A stretch of DNA of 64,000 bases from Limnomonas spitsbergensis (lineage: Eukaryota > Chlorophyta > Chlorophyceae > Chlamydomonadales), in the NCBI GenBank assembly GCA_037349105.1, contig JAYJMM010000041.1, positions 930,001 through 994,000 of the forward strand. Reading direction: 5' to 3'. The notes under the pieces are model-generated. The model made no database searches and was not told the DNA's origin. It was given only the letters and a program-made list of their open reading frames with translations. Positions 50,895 to 62,086 of the stretch are shown one piece after another. The translations under genes were made by a program, and so were the position numbers. The first letter of the stretch is position 1, and every line of letters starts with the position of its first letter.

Positions 50895-53098
50895 CTCCCC
50901 CCCTTTCAGATGTTTGCGGTGGCTCGGGAGCTGGGAGAGATGAGCGAAGTGGGAGTGGAGGCCACGGCGCAAGGAGGGCACCATCATCTCTTCGACACAA
51001 GCAGGTACCCAATAACTCCCAGGGTCCATCACCCAGTTGCAGGCCCTCAGCCTCACCTGCCATCACACATTTGCAGAACCCCAGCCACACCTGCCATCAC
51101 CCAGCTGCAGGCCCTCAGCCTCACCTGCCATCACACAGATGCAGAACCCCAGCCACACCTCCCATCACCCAGCTGCAGACCCTCAGCCTCACATGTCATC
51201 ACATACTTGCAGAACCCCAGCCACACATGCCATCACCCAGCTGCAGACCCTCAGCCTCACCTGCCATCACACAGATGCAGAACCCCAGCCACACATGCCA
51301 TCACCCAGTTGCAGGCCCTCAGCCTCACCTGCCATCACAAATTTGCAGAACCCCAGCCACACCTGCCATCACCCAGCTGCAGACCCTCAGCCTCACCTGC
51401 TATCACACATTTGCAGAACCCCAGCCACACCTGCCATCACCCAGCTGCAGACCCTCACCCTCACCTGCCATCACACAGATGCAGAACCCCAGCCACACAT
51501 GCCATCACCCAGTTGCATGCCCTCAGCATCACCTGCCTTCACACAGATGCAGAACCCCAGCCACACCTGCCATCACCCAGCTGCAGACCCTCAGCCTCAC
51601 CTGCCATCACACAGATGCAGAACCCCAGCCTCACATGCCATCACCCAGCTGCAGACCCTCAGCCTCACCTGTCATCACATACTTGCAGAACCCCAGCCAC
51701 ACCTGCCATCACCCAGCTGCAGACCCTCAGCCTCACCTGCTATCACACATTTGCAGAACCCAAGCCACACCTGCCATCACCCAGCTGCAGGCCCTCACCC
51801 TCACCTGCCATCACACAGATGCAGAACCCCAGCCACACATGCCATCAACCAGTTGCAGGCCCTCAGCATCACCTGCCTTCACACAGATGCAGAACCCCAG
51901 CCACACCTGCCATCACCCAGCTGCAGACCCTCAGCCTCACCTGCCATCACACAGATGCAGAACCCCAGCCACACATGCCATCACCCAGCTGCAGACCCTC
52001 AGCCTCACCTGTCATCACATACTTGCAGAACCCCAGCCACACATGCCAACACCCAGTTGCATACACTCAGCCTCACATGCCATCACATATTTGCAGAACC
52101 CCAGCCACACCTGCCATCACCCAGCTGCAGACCCTCAGCCTCACCTGCTATCACACATTTGCAGAACCCCAGCCACACCTGCCATCACCCAGCTGCAGGC
52201 CCTCAGCCTCACCTGCCATCACACAGATGAAGAACCCCAGCCACACCTCCCATCACCCAGCTGCAGACCCTCAGCCTCACATGTCATCACATACTTGCAG
52301 AACCCCAGCCGCACATGCCATCACCCAGCTGCAGAACCTCAGCCTTACCTGCCATCACACAGATGCAGAACCCCAGCCACACATGCCATCACCCAGTTGC
52401 AGGCCCTCAGCCTCACCTGCCATCACACATTTGCAGAACCCCAGCCACACCTGCCATCACCCAGCTGCAGACCCTCAGCCTCACCTGCTATCACACATTT
52501 GCAGAAACCCAGCCACACCTGCCATCACCCAGCTGCAGGCCCTCACCCTCACGTGCCATCACACAGATGCAGAACCCCAGCCACACATGCCATCACCCAG
52601 TTGCAGGCCCTCAGCATCACCTGCCGTCACACAGATGCAGAACCCCAGCCACACCTGCCATCACCCAGCTGCAGACCCTCAGCCTCACCTGCCATCACAC
52701 AGATGCAGAACCCCAGCCACACATGCCATCACCCAGCTGCAGACCCTCAGCCTCACCTGTCATCACATACTTGCAGAACCCCAGCCACACATGCCATCAC
52801 CCAGTTGCAGACCCTCAGCCTCACCTGCCATCACATATTTGCAGAACCCCAGCCACACCTGCCATCACCCAGCTGCATGCCCCCAGCCTCACCTGCCATC
52901 ACACATTTGCAGAACCCCAGCCACACCTGCCATCACCCAGGTGCAGACCCTCAGCCTCACCTGCCATCACCCAGCTGCAGACCCTCAGCCTCACGTGCCA
53001 TCACACAGATGCAGAACCCTAGCCACACCTGCCATCACCCAGTTGCAGGCCCTCAGCCATACATGCAATCACCCAGTTACAGACCTTCAGCAATGCCT
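50895..53098. repeat. Unit 40: class Ra insert (50895-51024) + 61 monomers
   Basis: The core has TCTCTTCG but GATGAGCG, not GATGGGCG, and the following monomers lack the TTTTCAG and CACCGG changes of Rg units. The rest follows unit 21, including CATCAACCAG, CAGATGAAG, CTGCCGTCAC and CACGTG near 52,553 and 52,993. Confidence 0.94.
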
Positions 53099-54077
53099 CT
53101 CCCCCCTTTCAGATGTTTGCGGTGGCTCGGGAGCTGGGAGAGATGAGCGAAGTGGGAGTGGAGGCCACGGCGCAAGGAGGGCACCATCATCCCTTCGACA
53201 CAAGCAGGTACCCAATAACTCCCAGGGTCCATCACCCAGTTGCAGGCCCTCAGCCTCACCTGCCATCACACATTTGCAGAACCCCAGCCACACCTGCCAT
53301 CACCCAGCTGCAGGCCCTCAGCCTCACCTGCCATCACACAGATGCAGAACCCCAGCCACACCTCCCATCACCCAGCTGCAGACCCTCAGCCTCACATGTC
53401 ATCACATACTTGCAGAACCCCAGCCACACATGCCATCACCCAGCTGCAGACCCTCAGCCTCACCTGCCATCACACAGATGCAGAACCCCAGCCACACCTC
53501 CCATCACCCAACTGCAGACCCTCAGCCTCACCTGCCATCACAAATTTGCAGAACCCCAGCCACACCTGCCATCACCCAGCTGCAGACCCTCAGCCTCACC
53601 TGCTATAACACATTTGCAGAACCCCAGCCACACCTGCCATCACCCAGCTGCAGGCCCTCACCCTCACCTGCCATCACACAGATGCAGAACCCCAGCCACA
53701 CATGCCATCACCCAGTTGCATGCCCTCAGCATCACCTGCCTTCACACAGATGCAGAACCCCAGCCACACCTGCCATCACCCAGCTGCAGACCCTCAGCCT
53801 CACCTGCCATCACACAGATGCAGAACCCCAGCCACACATGCCATCACCCAGCTGCAGACCCTCAGCCTCACCTGTCATCACATACTTGCAGAACCCCAGC
53901 CACACATGCCAACACCCAGTTGCATACACTCAGCCTCACATGCCATCACATATTTGCAGAACCCCAGCCTCACCTGCCATCACACAGATGAAGAACCCTA
54001 GCCACACCTGCCATCACCCAGTTGCAGGCCCTCAGCCATACATGCAATCACCCAGTTACAGACCTTTAGCAATGCCT
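53099..54077. repeat. Unit 41: class C6 insert (53099-53227) + 25 monomers
   Basis: Same as unit 37, including CCCAACTGCAG near 53,511 and CAGATGAAG before CCTTTAG. It lies in the first copy of the 2,429-bp duplication. Confidence 0.95.
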
Positions 54078-55057
54078 CCCCCCCCCTTTCAGATGTTTGC
54101 GGTGGCTCGGGAGCTGGGAGAGATGAGCGAAGTGGGAGTGGAGGCCACGGCGCATGGAGGGCACCATCATCCCTTCGACACAAGCAGGTACCCAATAACT
54201 CCCAGGGTCCATCACCCAGTTGCAGGCCCTCAGCCTCACCTGCCATCACACATTTGCAGAACCCCAGCCACACCTGCCATCACCCAGCTGCAGGCCCTCA
54301 GCCTCACCTGCCATCACACAGATGCAGAACCCCAGCCACACCTCCCATCACCCAGCTGCAGACCCTCAGCCTCACATGTCATCACATACTTGCAGAACCC
54401 CAGCCACACATGCCATCACCCAGCTGCAGACCCTCAGCCTCACCTGCCATCACACAGATGCAGAACCCCAGCCACACATGCCATCACCCAGTTGCAGGCC
54501 CTCAGCCTCACCTGCCATCACAAATTTGCAGAACCCCAGCCACACCTGCCATCACCCAGCTGCAGACCCTCAGCCTCACCTGCCATCACACATTTGCAGA
54601 AACCCAGCCACACCTGCCATCACCCAGCTGCAGGCCCTCACCCTCACGTGCCATCACACAGATGCAGAACCCCAGCCACACATGCCATCACCCAGTTGCA
54701 GGCCCTCAGCATCACCTGCCTTCACACAGATGCAGAACCCCAGCCACACCTGCCATCACCCAGCTGCAGACCCTCAGCCTCACCTGCCATCACACAGATG
54801 CAGAACCCCAGCCACACATGCCATCACCCAGCTGCAGACCCTCAGCCTCACCTGTCATCACATACTTGCAGAACCCCAGCCACACATGCCATCACCCAGT
54901 TGCAGACACTCAGCCTCACATGCCATCACATATTTGCAGAACCCCAGCCTCACCTGCCATCACACAGATGCAGAACCCCAGCTACACCTGCCATCACCCA
55001 GTTGCAGGCCCTCAGCCATACATGCAATCACCCAGTTAGAGACCTTCAGCAATGCCT
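54078..55057. repeat. Unit 42: class T (C9) insert (54078-54207) + 25 monomers
   Basis: GCGCATGGAGGG core. CACGTG near 54,648, CCCCAGCTACACC near 54,979 and terminal GTTAGAG. Confidence 0.95.
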
Positions 55058-55527
55058 CTCCCCCCCTTTCAGATGTTTGCGGTGGCTCGGGAGCTGGGAG
55101 AGATGAGCGAAGTGGGAGTGGAGGCCACGGCGCAAGGAGGGCACCATCATCTCTTCGACACAAGCAGGTACCCAATAACTCCCAGGGTCCATCACCCAGT
55201 TGCAGGCCCTCAGCCTCACCTGCCATCACACATTTGCAGAACCCCAGCCACACCTGCCATCACCCAGCTGCAGGCCCTCAGCCACACCTGCCATCACCCA
55301 GCTGCATGCCCCCAGCCTCACCTGCCATCACACATTTGCAGAACCCCAGCCACACCTGCCATCACCCAGGTGCAGACCCTCAGCCTCACCTGCCATCACC
55401 CAGCTGCAGACCCTCAGCCTCACGTGCCATCACACAGATGCAGAACCCTAGCCACACCTGCCATCACCCAGTTGCAGGCCCTCAGCCATACATGCAATCA
55501 CCCAGTTACAGACCTTCAGCAATGCCT
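55058..55527. repeat. Unit 43: class Ra insert (55058-55187) + 10 monomers
   Basis: Short 470-bp unit with an even monomer count. The third monomer (55256-55289) has a type A head (CAGCTGCAGGCCCTCAGCC) and a type B tail (ACACCT). The next monomer (55290) is the CTGCATGCCCCC type from 52.86 kb. This is the junction of the 2,429-bp duplication. Confidence 0.96.
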
Positions 55528-56506
55528 CTCCCCCCTTTCAGATGTTTGCGGTGGCTCGGGAGCTGGGAGAGATGAGCGAAGTGGGAGTGGAGGCCACGGC
55601 GCAAGGAGGGCACCATCATCCCTTCGACACAAGCAGGTACCCAATAACTCCCAGGGTCCATCACCCAGTTGCAGGCCCTCAGCCTCACCTGCCATCACAC
55701 ATTTGCAGAACCCCAGCCACACCTGCCATCACCCAGCTGCAGGCCCTCAGCCTCACCTGCCATCACACAGATGCAGAACCCCAGCCACACCTCCCATCAC
55801 CCAGCTGCAGACCCTCAGCCTCACATGTCATCACATACTTGCAGAACCCCAGCCACACATGCCATCACCCAGCTGCAGACCCTCAGCCTCACCTGCCATC
55901 ACACAGATGCAGAACCCCAGCCACACCTCCCATCACCCAACTGCAGACCCTCAGCCTCACCTGCCATCACAAATTTGCAGAACCCCAGCCACACCTGCCA
56001 TCACCCAGCTGCAGACCCTCAGCCTCACCTGCTATAACACATTTGCAGAACCCCAGCCACACCTGCCATCACCCAGCTGCAGGCCCTCACCCTCACCTGC
56101 CATCACACAGATGCAGAACCCCAGCCACACATGCCATCACCCAGTTGCATGCCCTCAGCATCACCTGCCTTCACACAGATGCAGAACCCCAGCCACACCT
56201 GCCATCACCCAGCTGCAGACCCTCAGCCTCACCTGCCATCACACAGATGCAGAACCCCAGCCACACATGCCATCACCCAGCTGCAGACCCTCAGCCTCAC
56301 CTGTCATCACATACTTGCAGAACCCCAGCCACACATGCCAACACCCAGTTGCATACACTCAGCCTCACATGCCATCACATATTTGCAGAACCCCAGCCTC
56401 ACCTGCCATCACACAGATGAAGAACCCTAGCCACACCTGCCATCACCCAGTTGCAGGCCCTCAGCCATACATGCAATCACCCAGTTACAGACCTTTAGCA
56501 ATGCCT
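55528..56506. repeat. Unit 44: class C6 insert (55528-55656) + 25 monomers
   Basis: Copy of unit 41 at +2,429 bp, including CCCAACTGCAG near 55,940. Confidence 0.95.
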
Positions 56507-57486
56507 CCCCCCCCCTTTCAGATGTTTGCGGTGGCTCGGGAGCTGGGAGAGATGAGCGAAGTGGGAGTGGAGGCCACGGCGCATGGAGGGCACCATCATC
56601 CCTTCGACACAAGCAGGTACCCAATAACTCCCAGGGTCCATCACCCAGTTGCAGGCCCTCAGCCTCACCTGCCATCACACATTTGCAGAACCCCAGCCAC
56701 ACCTGCCATCACCCAGCTGCAGGCCCTCAGCCTCACCTGCCATCACACAGATGCAGAACCCCAGCCACACCTCCCATCACCCAGCTGCAGACCCTCAGCC
56801 TCACATGTCATCACATACTTGCAGAACCCCAGCCACACATGCCATCACCCAGCTGCAGACCCTCAGCCTCACCTGCCATCACACAGATGCAGAACCCCAG
56901 CCACACATGCCATCACCCAGTTGCAGGCCCTCAGCCTCACCTGCCATCACAAATTTGCAGAACCCCAGCCACACCTGCCATCACCCAGCTGCAGACCCTC
57001 AGCCTCACCTGCCATCACACATTTGCAGAAACCCAGCCACACCTGCCATCACCCAGCTGCAGGCCCTCACCCTCACGTGCCATCACACAGATGCAGAACC
57101 CCAGCCACACATGCCATCACCCAGTTGCAGGCCCTCAGCATCACCTGCCTTCACACAGATGCAGAACCCCAGCCACACCTGCCATCACCCAGCTGCAGAC
57201 CCTCAGCCTCACCTGCCATCACACAGATGCAGAACCCCAGCCACACATGCCATCACCCAGCTGCAGACCCTCAGCCTCACCTGTCATCACATACTTGCAG
57301 AACCCCAGCCACACATGCCATCACCCAGTTGCAGACACTCAGCCTCACATGCCATCACATATTTGCAGAACCCCAGCCTCACCTGCCATCACACAGATGC
57401 AGAACCCCAGCTACACCTGCCATCACCCAGTTGCAGGCCCTCAGCCATACATGCAATCACCCAGTTAGAGACCTTCAGCAATGCCT
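56507..57486. repeat. Unit 45: class T (C9) insert (56507-56636) + 25 monomers
   Basis: Copy of unit 42 at +2,429 bp, with the GCGCATGGAGGG core and the same CACGTG and CAGCTACACC landmarks. Confidence 0.95.
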
Positions 57487-59010
57487 CTCCCCCCCTTTCA
57501 GATGTTTGCGGTGGCTCGGGAGCTGGGAGAGATGAGCGAAGTGGGAGTGGAGGCCACGGCGCAAGGAGGGCACCATCATCTCTTCGACACAAGCAGGTAC
57601 CCAATAACTCCCAGGGTCCATCACCCAGTTGCAGGCCCTCAGCCTCACCTGCCATCACACATTTGCAGAACCCCAGCCACACCTGCCATCACCCAGCTGC
57701 AGGCCCTCAGCCTCACCTGCCATCACACAGATGCAGAACCCCAGCCACACCTCCCATCACCCAGCTGCAGACCCTCAGCCTCACATGTCATCACATACTT
57801 GCAGAACCCCAGCCACACATGCCATCACCCAGCTGCAGACCCTCAGCCTCACCTGCCATCACACAGATGCAGAACCCCAGCCACACATGCCATCACCCAG
57901 TTGCAGGCCCTCAGCCTCACCTGCCATCACACATTTGCAGAACCCCAGCCACACATGCCAACACCCAGTTGCATACACTCAGCCTCACATGCCATCACAT
58001 ATTTGCAGAACCCCAGCCACACCTGCCATCACCCAGCTGCAGACCCTCAGCCTCACCTGCTATCACACATTTGCAGAACCCCAGCCACACCTGCCATCAC
58101 CCAGCTGCAGGCCCTCAGCCTCACCTGCCATCACACAGATGAAGAACCCCAGCCACACCTCCCATCACCCAGCTGCAGACCCTCAGCCTCACATGTCATC
58201 ACATACTTGCAGAACCCCAGCCGCACATGCCATCACCCAGCTGCAGAACCTCAGCCTTACCTGCCATCACACAGATGCAGAACCCCAGCCACACATGCCA
58301 TCACCCAGTTGCAGGCCCTCAGCCTCACCTGCCATCACACATTTGCAGAACCCCAGCCACACCTGCCATCACCCAGCTGCAGACCCTCAGCCTCACCTGC
58401 TATCACACATTTGCAGAAACCCAGCCACACCTGCCATCACCCAGCTGCAGGCCCTCACCCTCACGTGCCATCACACAGATGCAGAACCCCAGCCACACAT
58501 GCCATCACCCAGTTGCAGGCCCTCAGCATCACCTGCCGTCACACAGATGCAGAACCCCAGCCACACCTGCCATCACCCAGCTGCAGACCCTCAGCCTCAC
58601 CTGCCATCACACAGATGCAGAACCCCAGCCACACATGCCATCACCCAGCTGCAGACCCTCAGCCTCACCTGTCATCACATACTTGCAGAACCCCAGCCAC
58701 ACATGCCATCACCCAGTTGCAGACCCTCAGCCTCACCTGCCATCACATATTTGCAGAACCCCAGCCACACCTGCCATCACCCAGCTGCATGCCCCCAGCC
58801 TCACCTGCCATCACACATTTGCAGAACCCCAGCCACACCTGCCATCACCCAGGTGCAGACCCTCAGCCTCACCTGCCATCACCCAGCTGCAGACCCTCAG
58901 CCTCACGTGCCATCACACAGATGCAGAACCCTAGCCACACCTGCCATCACCCAGTTGCAGGCCCTCAGCCATACATGCAATCACCCAGTTACAGACCTTC
59001 AGCAATGCCT
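57487..59010. repeat. Unit 46: class Ra insert (57487-57616) + 41 monomers
   Basis: Full-length counterpart of unit 43 that continues past the hybrid point as a normal A monomer. Near 57.93 kb it skips to the CAACACCC…CATACACTC stretch, so it is 20 monomers shorter than unit 40. It has CTGCCGTCAC and two CACGTG sites. Confidence 0.94.
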
Positions 59011-59989
59011 CTCCCCCCTTTCAGATGTTTGCGGTGGCTCGGGAGCTGGGAGAGATGAGCGAAGTGGGAGTGGAGGCCACGGCGCAAGGAGGGCACCATC
59101 ATCCCTTCGACACAATCAGGTACCCAATAACTCCCAGGGTCCATCACCCAGTTGCAGGCCCTCAGCCTCACCTGCCATCACACATTTGCAGAACCCCAGC
59201 CACACCTGCCATCACCCAGCTGCATGCCCTCAGCCTCACCTGCCATCACACAGATGCAGAACCCCAGCCACACCTCCCATCACCCAGCTGCAGACCCTCA
59301 GCCTCACATGTCATCACATACTTGCAGAACCCCAGCCACACATGCCATCACCCAGCTGCAGACCCTCAGCCTCACCTGCCATCACACAGATGCAGAACCC
59401 CAGCCACACCTCCCATCACCCAACTGCAGACCCTCAGCCTCACCTGCCATCACAAATTTGCAGAACCCCAGCCACACCTGCCATCACCCAGCTGCAGACC
59501 CTCAGCCTCACCTGCTATAACACATTTGCAGAACCCCAGCCACACCTGCCATCACCCAGCTGCAGGCCCTCACCCTCACCTGCCATCACACAGATGCAGA
59601 ACCCCAGCCACACATGCCATCACCCAGTTGCATGCCCTCAGCATCACCTGCCTTCACACAGATGCAGAACCCCAGCCACACCTGCCATCACCCAGCTGCA
59701 GACCCTCAGCCTCACCTGCCATCACACAGATGCAGAACCCCAGCTACACATGCCATCACCCAGCTGCAGACCCTCAGCCTCACCTGTCATCACATACTTG
59801 CAGAACCCCAGCCACACATGCCAACACCCAGTTGCAGGCCCTCAGCCTCACCTGCCATCACATATTTGCAGAACCCCAGCCTCACCTGCCATCACACAGA
59901 TGAAGAACCCTAGCCACACCTGCCATCACCCAGTTGCAGGCCCTCAGCCATACATGCAATCACCCAGTTACAGACCTTTAGCAATGCCT
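59011..59989. repeat. Unit 47: C6 insert with V-like CAATCAGG (59011-59139) + 25 monomers
   Basis: The insert combines CT-C6-TTT and intact GGCGCAAGG with the ACACAATCAGG that otherwise marks class V. This is a mosaic of two classes, as gene conversion or crossover inside the insert would produce. The block has CCCAACTGCAG and a private GTTGCAGGCCCTCAGCC near 59,832, where sister units have CATACACTC. Confidence 0.95.
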
Positions 59990-61106
59990 CCCCCCCCCCT
60001 TTCAGATGTTTGCGGTGGCTCGGGAGCTGGGAGAGATGAGCGAAGTGGGAGTGGAGGCCACGGCGCATGGAGGGCACCATCATCCCTTCGACACAAGCAG
60101 GTACCCAATAACTCCCAGGGTCCATCACCCAGTTGCAGGCCCTCAGCCTCACCTGCCATCACACATTTGCAGAACCCCAGCCACACCTGCCATCACCCAG
60201 CTGCAGGCCCTCAGCCTCACCTGCCATCACACAGATGCAGAACCCCAGCCACACCTCCCATCACCCAGCTGCAGACCCTCAGCCTCACATGTCATCACAT
60301 ACTTGCAGAACCCCAGCCACACATGCCATCACCCAGCTGCAGACCCTCAGCCTCACCTGCCATCACACAGATGCAGAACCCCAGCCACACATGCCATCAC
60401 CCAGTTGCAGGCCCTCAGCCTCACCTGCCATCACAAATTTGCAGAACCCCAGCCACACCTGCCATCACCCAGCTGCAGACCCTCAGCCTCACCTGCCATC
60501 ACACATTTGCAGAAACCCAGCCACACCTGCCATCACCCAGCTGCAGGCCCTCACCCTCACGTGCCATCACACAGATGCAGAACCCCAGCCACACATGCCA
60601 TCACCCAGTTGCAGGCCCTCAGCATCACCTGCCTTCACACAGATGCAGAACCCCAGCCACACCTGCCATCACCCAGCTGCAGACCCTCAGCCTCACCTGC
60701 CATCACACAGATGCAGAACCCCAGCCACACATGCCATCACCCAGCTGCAGACCCTCAGCCTCACATGTCATCACATACTTGCAGAACCCCAGCCACACAT
60801 GCAATCACCCAGCTGCAGACACTCAGCCTCACCTGCCATCACATATATGCAGAACCCCAGCCACACCTGCCATCACCCAGCTGCATGCCCCCAGCCTCAC
60901 CTGCCATCACACATTTGCAGAACCCCAGCCACACATGCCATCACCCAGCTGCAGACCCTCAGCCTCACATGCCATCACCCAGCTGCAGACCCTCAGCCTC
61001 ACCTGCCATCACACAGATGCAGACCCCTAGCCACACCTGCCATCACCCAGTTGCAGGCCCTCAGCCATACATGCAATCACCCAGTTACAGACCTTCAGCA
61101 ATGCCT
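59990..61106. repeat. Unit 48: class T (C10) insert (59990-60120) + 29 monomers
   Basis: The only 131-bp insert; its poly-C is the longest seen. GCGCATGGAGGG core. The block has CACGTG near 60,559, private ATGCAATCACCCAGCTG near 60,800, ACATATATGCAG near 60,843 and CAGACCCCTAGCC at its end. Confidence 0.95.
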
Positions 61107-62086
61107 CTCCCCCCCTTTCAGATGTTTGCGGTGGCTCGGGAGCTGGGAGAGATGAGCGAAGTGGGAGTGGAGGCCACGGTGCAAGGAGGGCACCATCATC
61201 CCTTCGACACAATCAGGTACCCAATAACTCCCAGGGTCCATCACCCAGTTGCAGGCCCTCAGCCTCACCTGCCATCACACATTTGCAGAACCCCAGCCAC
61301 ACCTGCCATCACCCAGCTGCATGCCCTCAGCCTCACCTGCCATCACACAGATGCAGAACCCCAGCCACACCTCCCATCACCCAGCTGCAGACCCTCAGCC
61401 TCACATGTCATCACATACTTGCAGAACCCCAGCCACACATGCCATCACCCAGCTGCAGACCCTCAGCCTCACCTGCCATCACACAGATGCAGAACCCCAG
61501 CCACACATGCCATCACCCAGTTGCAGGCCCTCAGCCTCACCTGCCATCACAAATTTGCAGAACCCCAGCCACACCTGCCATCACCCAGCTGCAGACCCTC
61601 AGCCTCACCTGCTATCACACATTTGCAGAACCCCAGCCACACCTGCCATCACCCAGCTGCAGGCCCTCACCCTCACCTGCCATCACACAGATGCAGAACC
61701 CCAGCCACACATGCCATCACCCAGTTGCATGCCCTCAGCATCACCTGCCTTCACACAGATGCAGAACCCCAGCCACACCTGCCATCACCCAGCTGCAGAC
61801 CCTCAGCCTCACCTGCCATCACACAGATGCAGAACCCCAGCCACACATGCCATCACCCAGCTGCAGACCCTCAGCCTCACCTGTCATCACATACTTGCAG
61901 AACCCCAGCCACACATGCCATCACCCAGTTGCAGACACTCAGCCTCACATGCCATCACATATTTGCAGAACCCCAGCCTCACCTGCCATCACACAGATGC
62001 AGAACCCCAGCTACACCTGCCATCACCCAGTTGCAGGCCCTCAGCCATACATGCAATCACCCAGTTAGAGACCTTCAGCAATGCCT
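61107..62086. repeat. Unit 49: class V insert (61107-61236) + 25 monomers
   Basis: Matches unit 39 (GGTGCAAGG, ACACAATCAGG, CTGCATGCCC, CAGCTACACC, GTTAGAG), but with AGCCACACATGCC where unit 39 has AGCCGCACATGCC. Confidence 0.95.

Larger units (their letters stand above)
52855..57710. repeat. 2,429-bp tandem duplication (about 52.86-55.28 and 55.28-57.71 kb)
   Basis: Three inserts (C6, T with GCATGG, Ra) and 60 monomers repeat: 53,099/55,528, 54,078/56,507 and 55,058/57,487. The junction falls inside one monomer (55256-55289), where a type A head joins a type B tail at the CAGCC the two types share. Confidence 0.93.
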
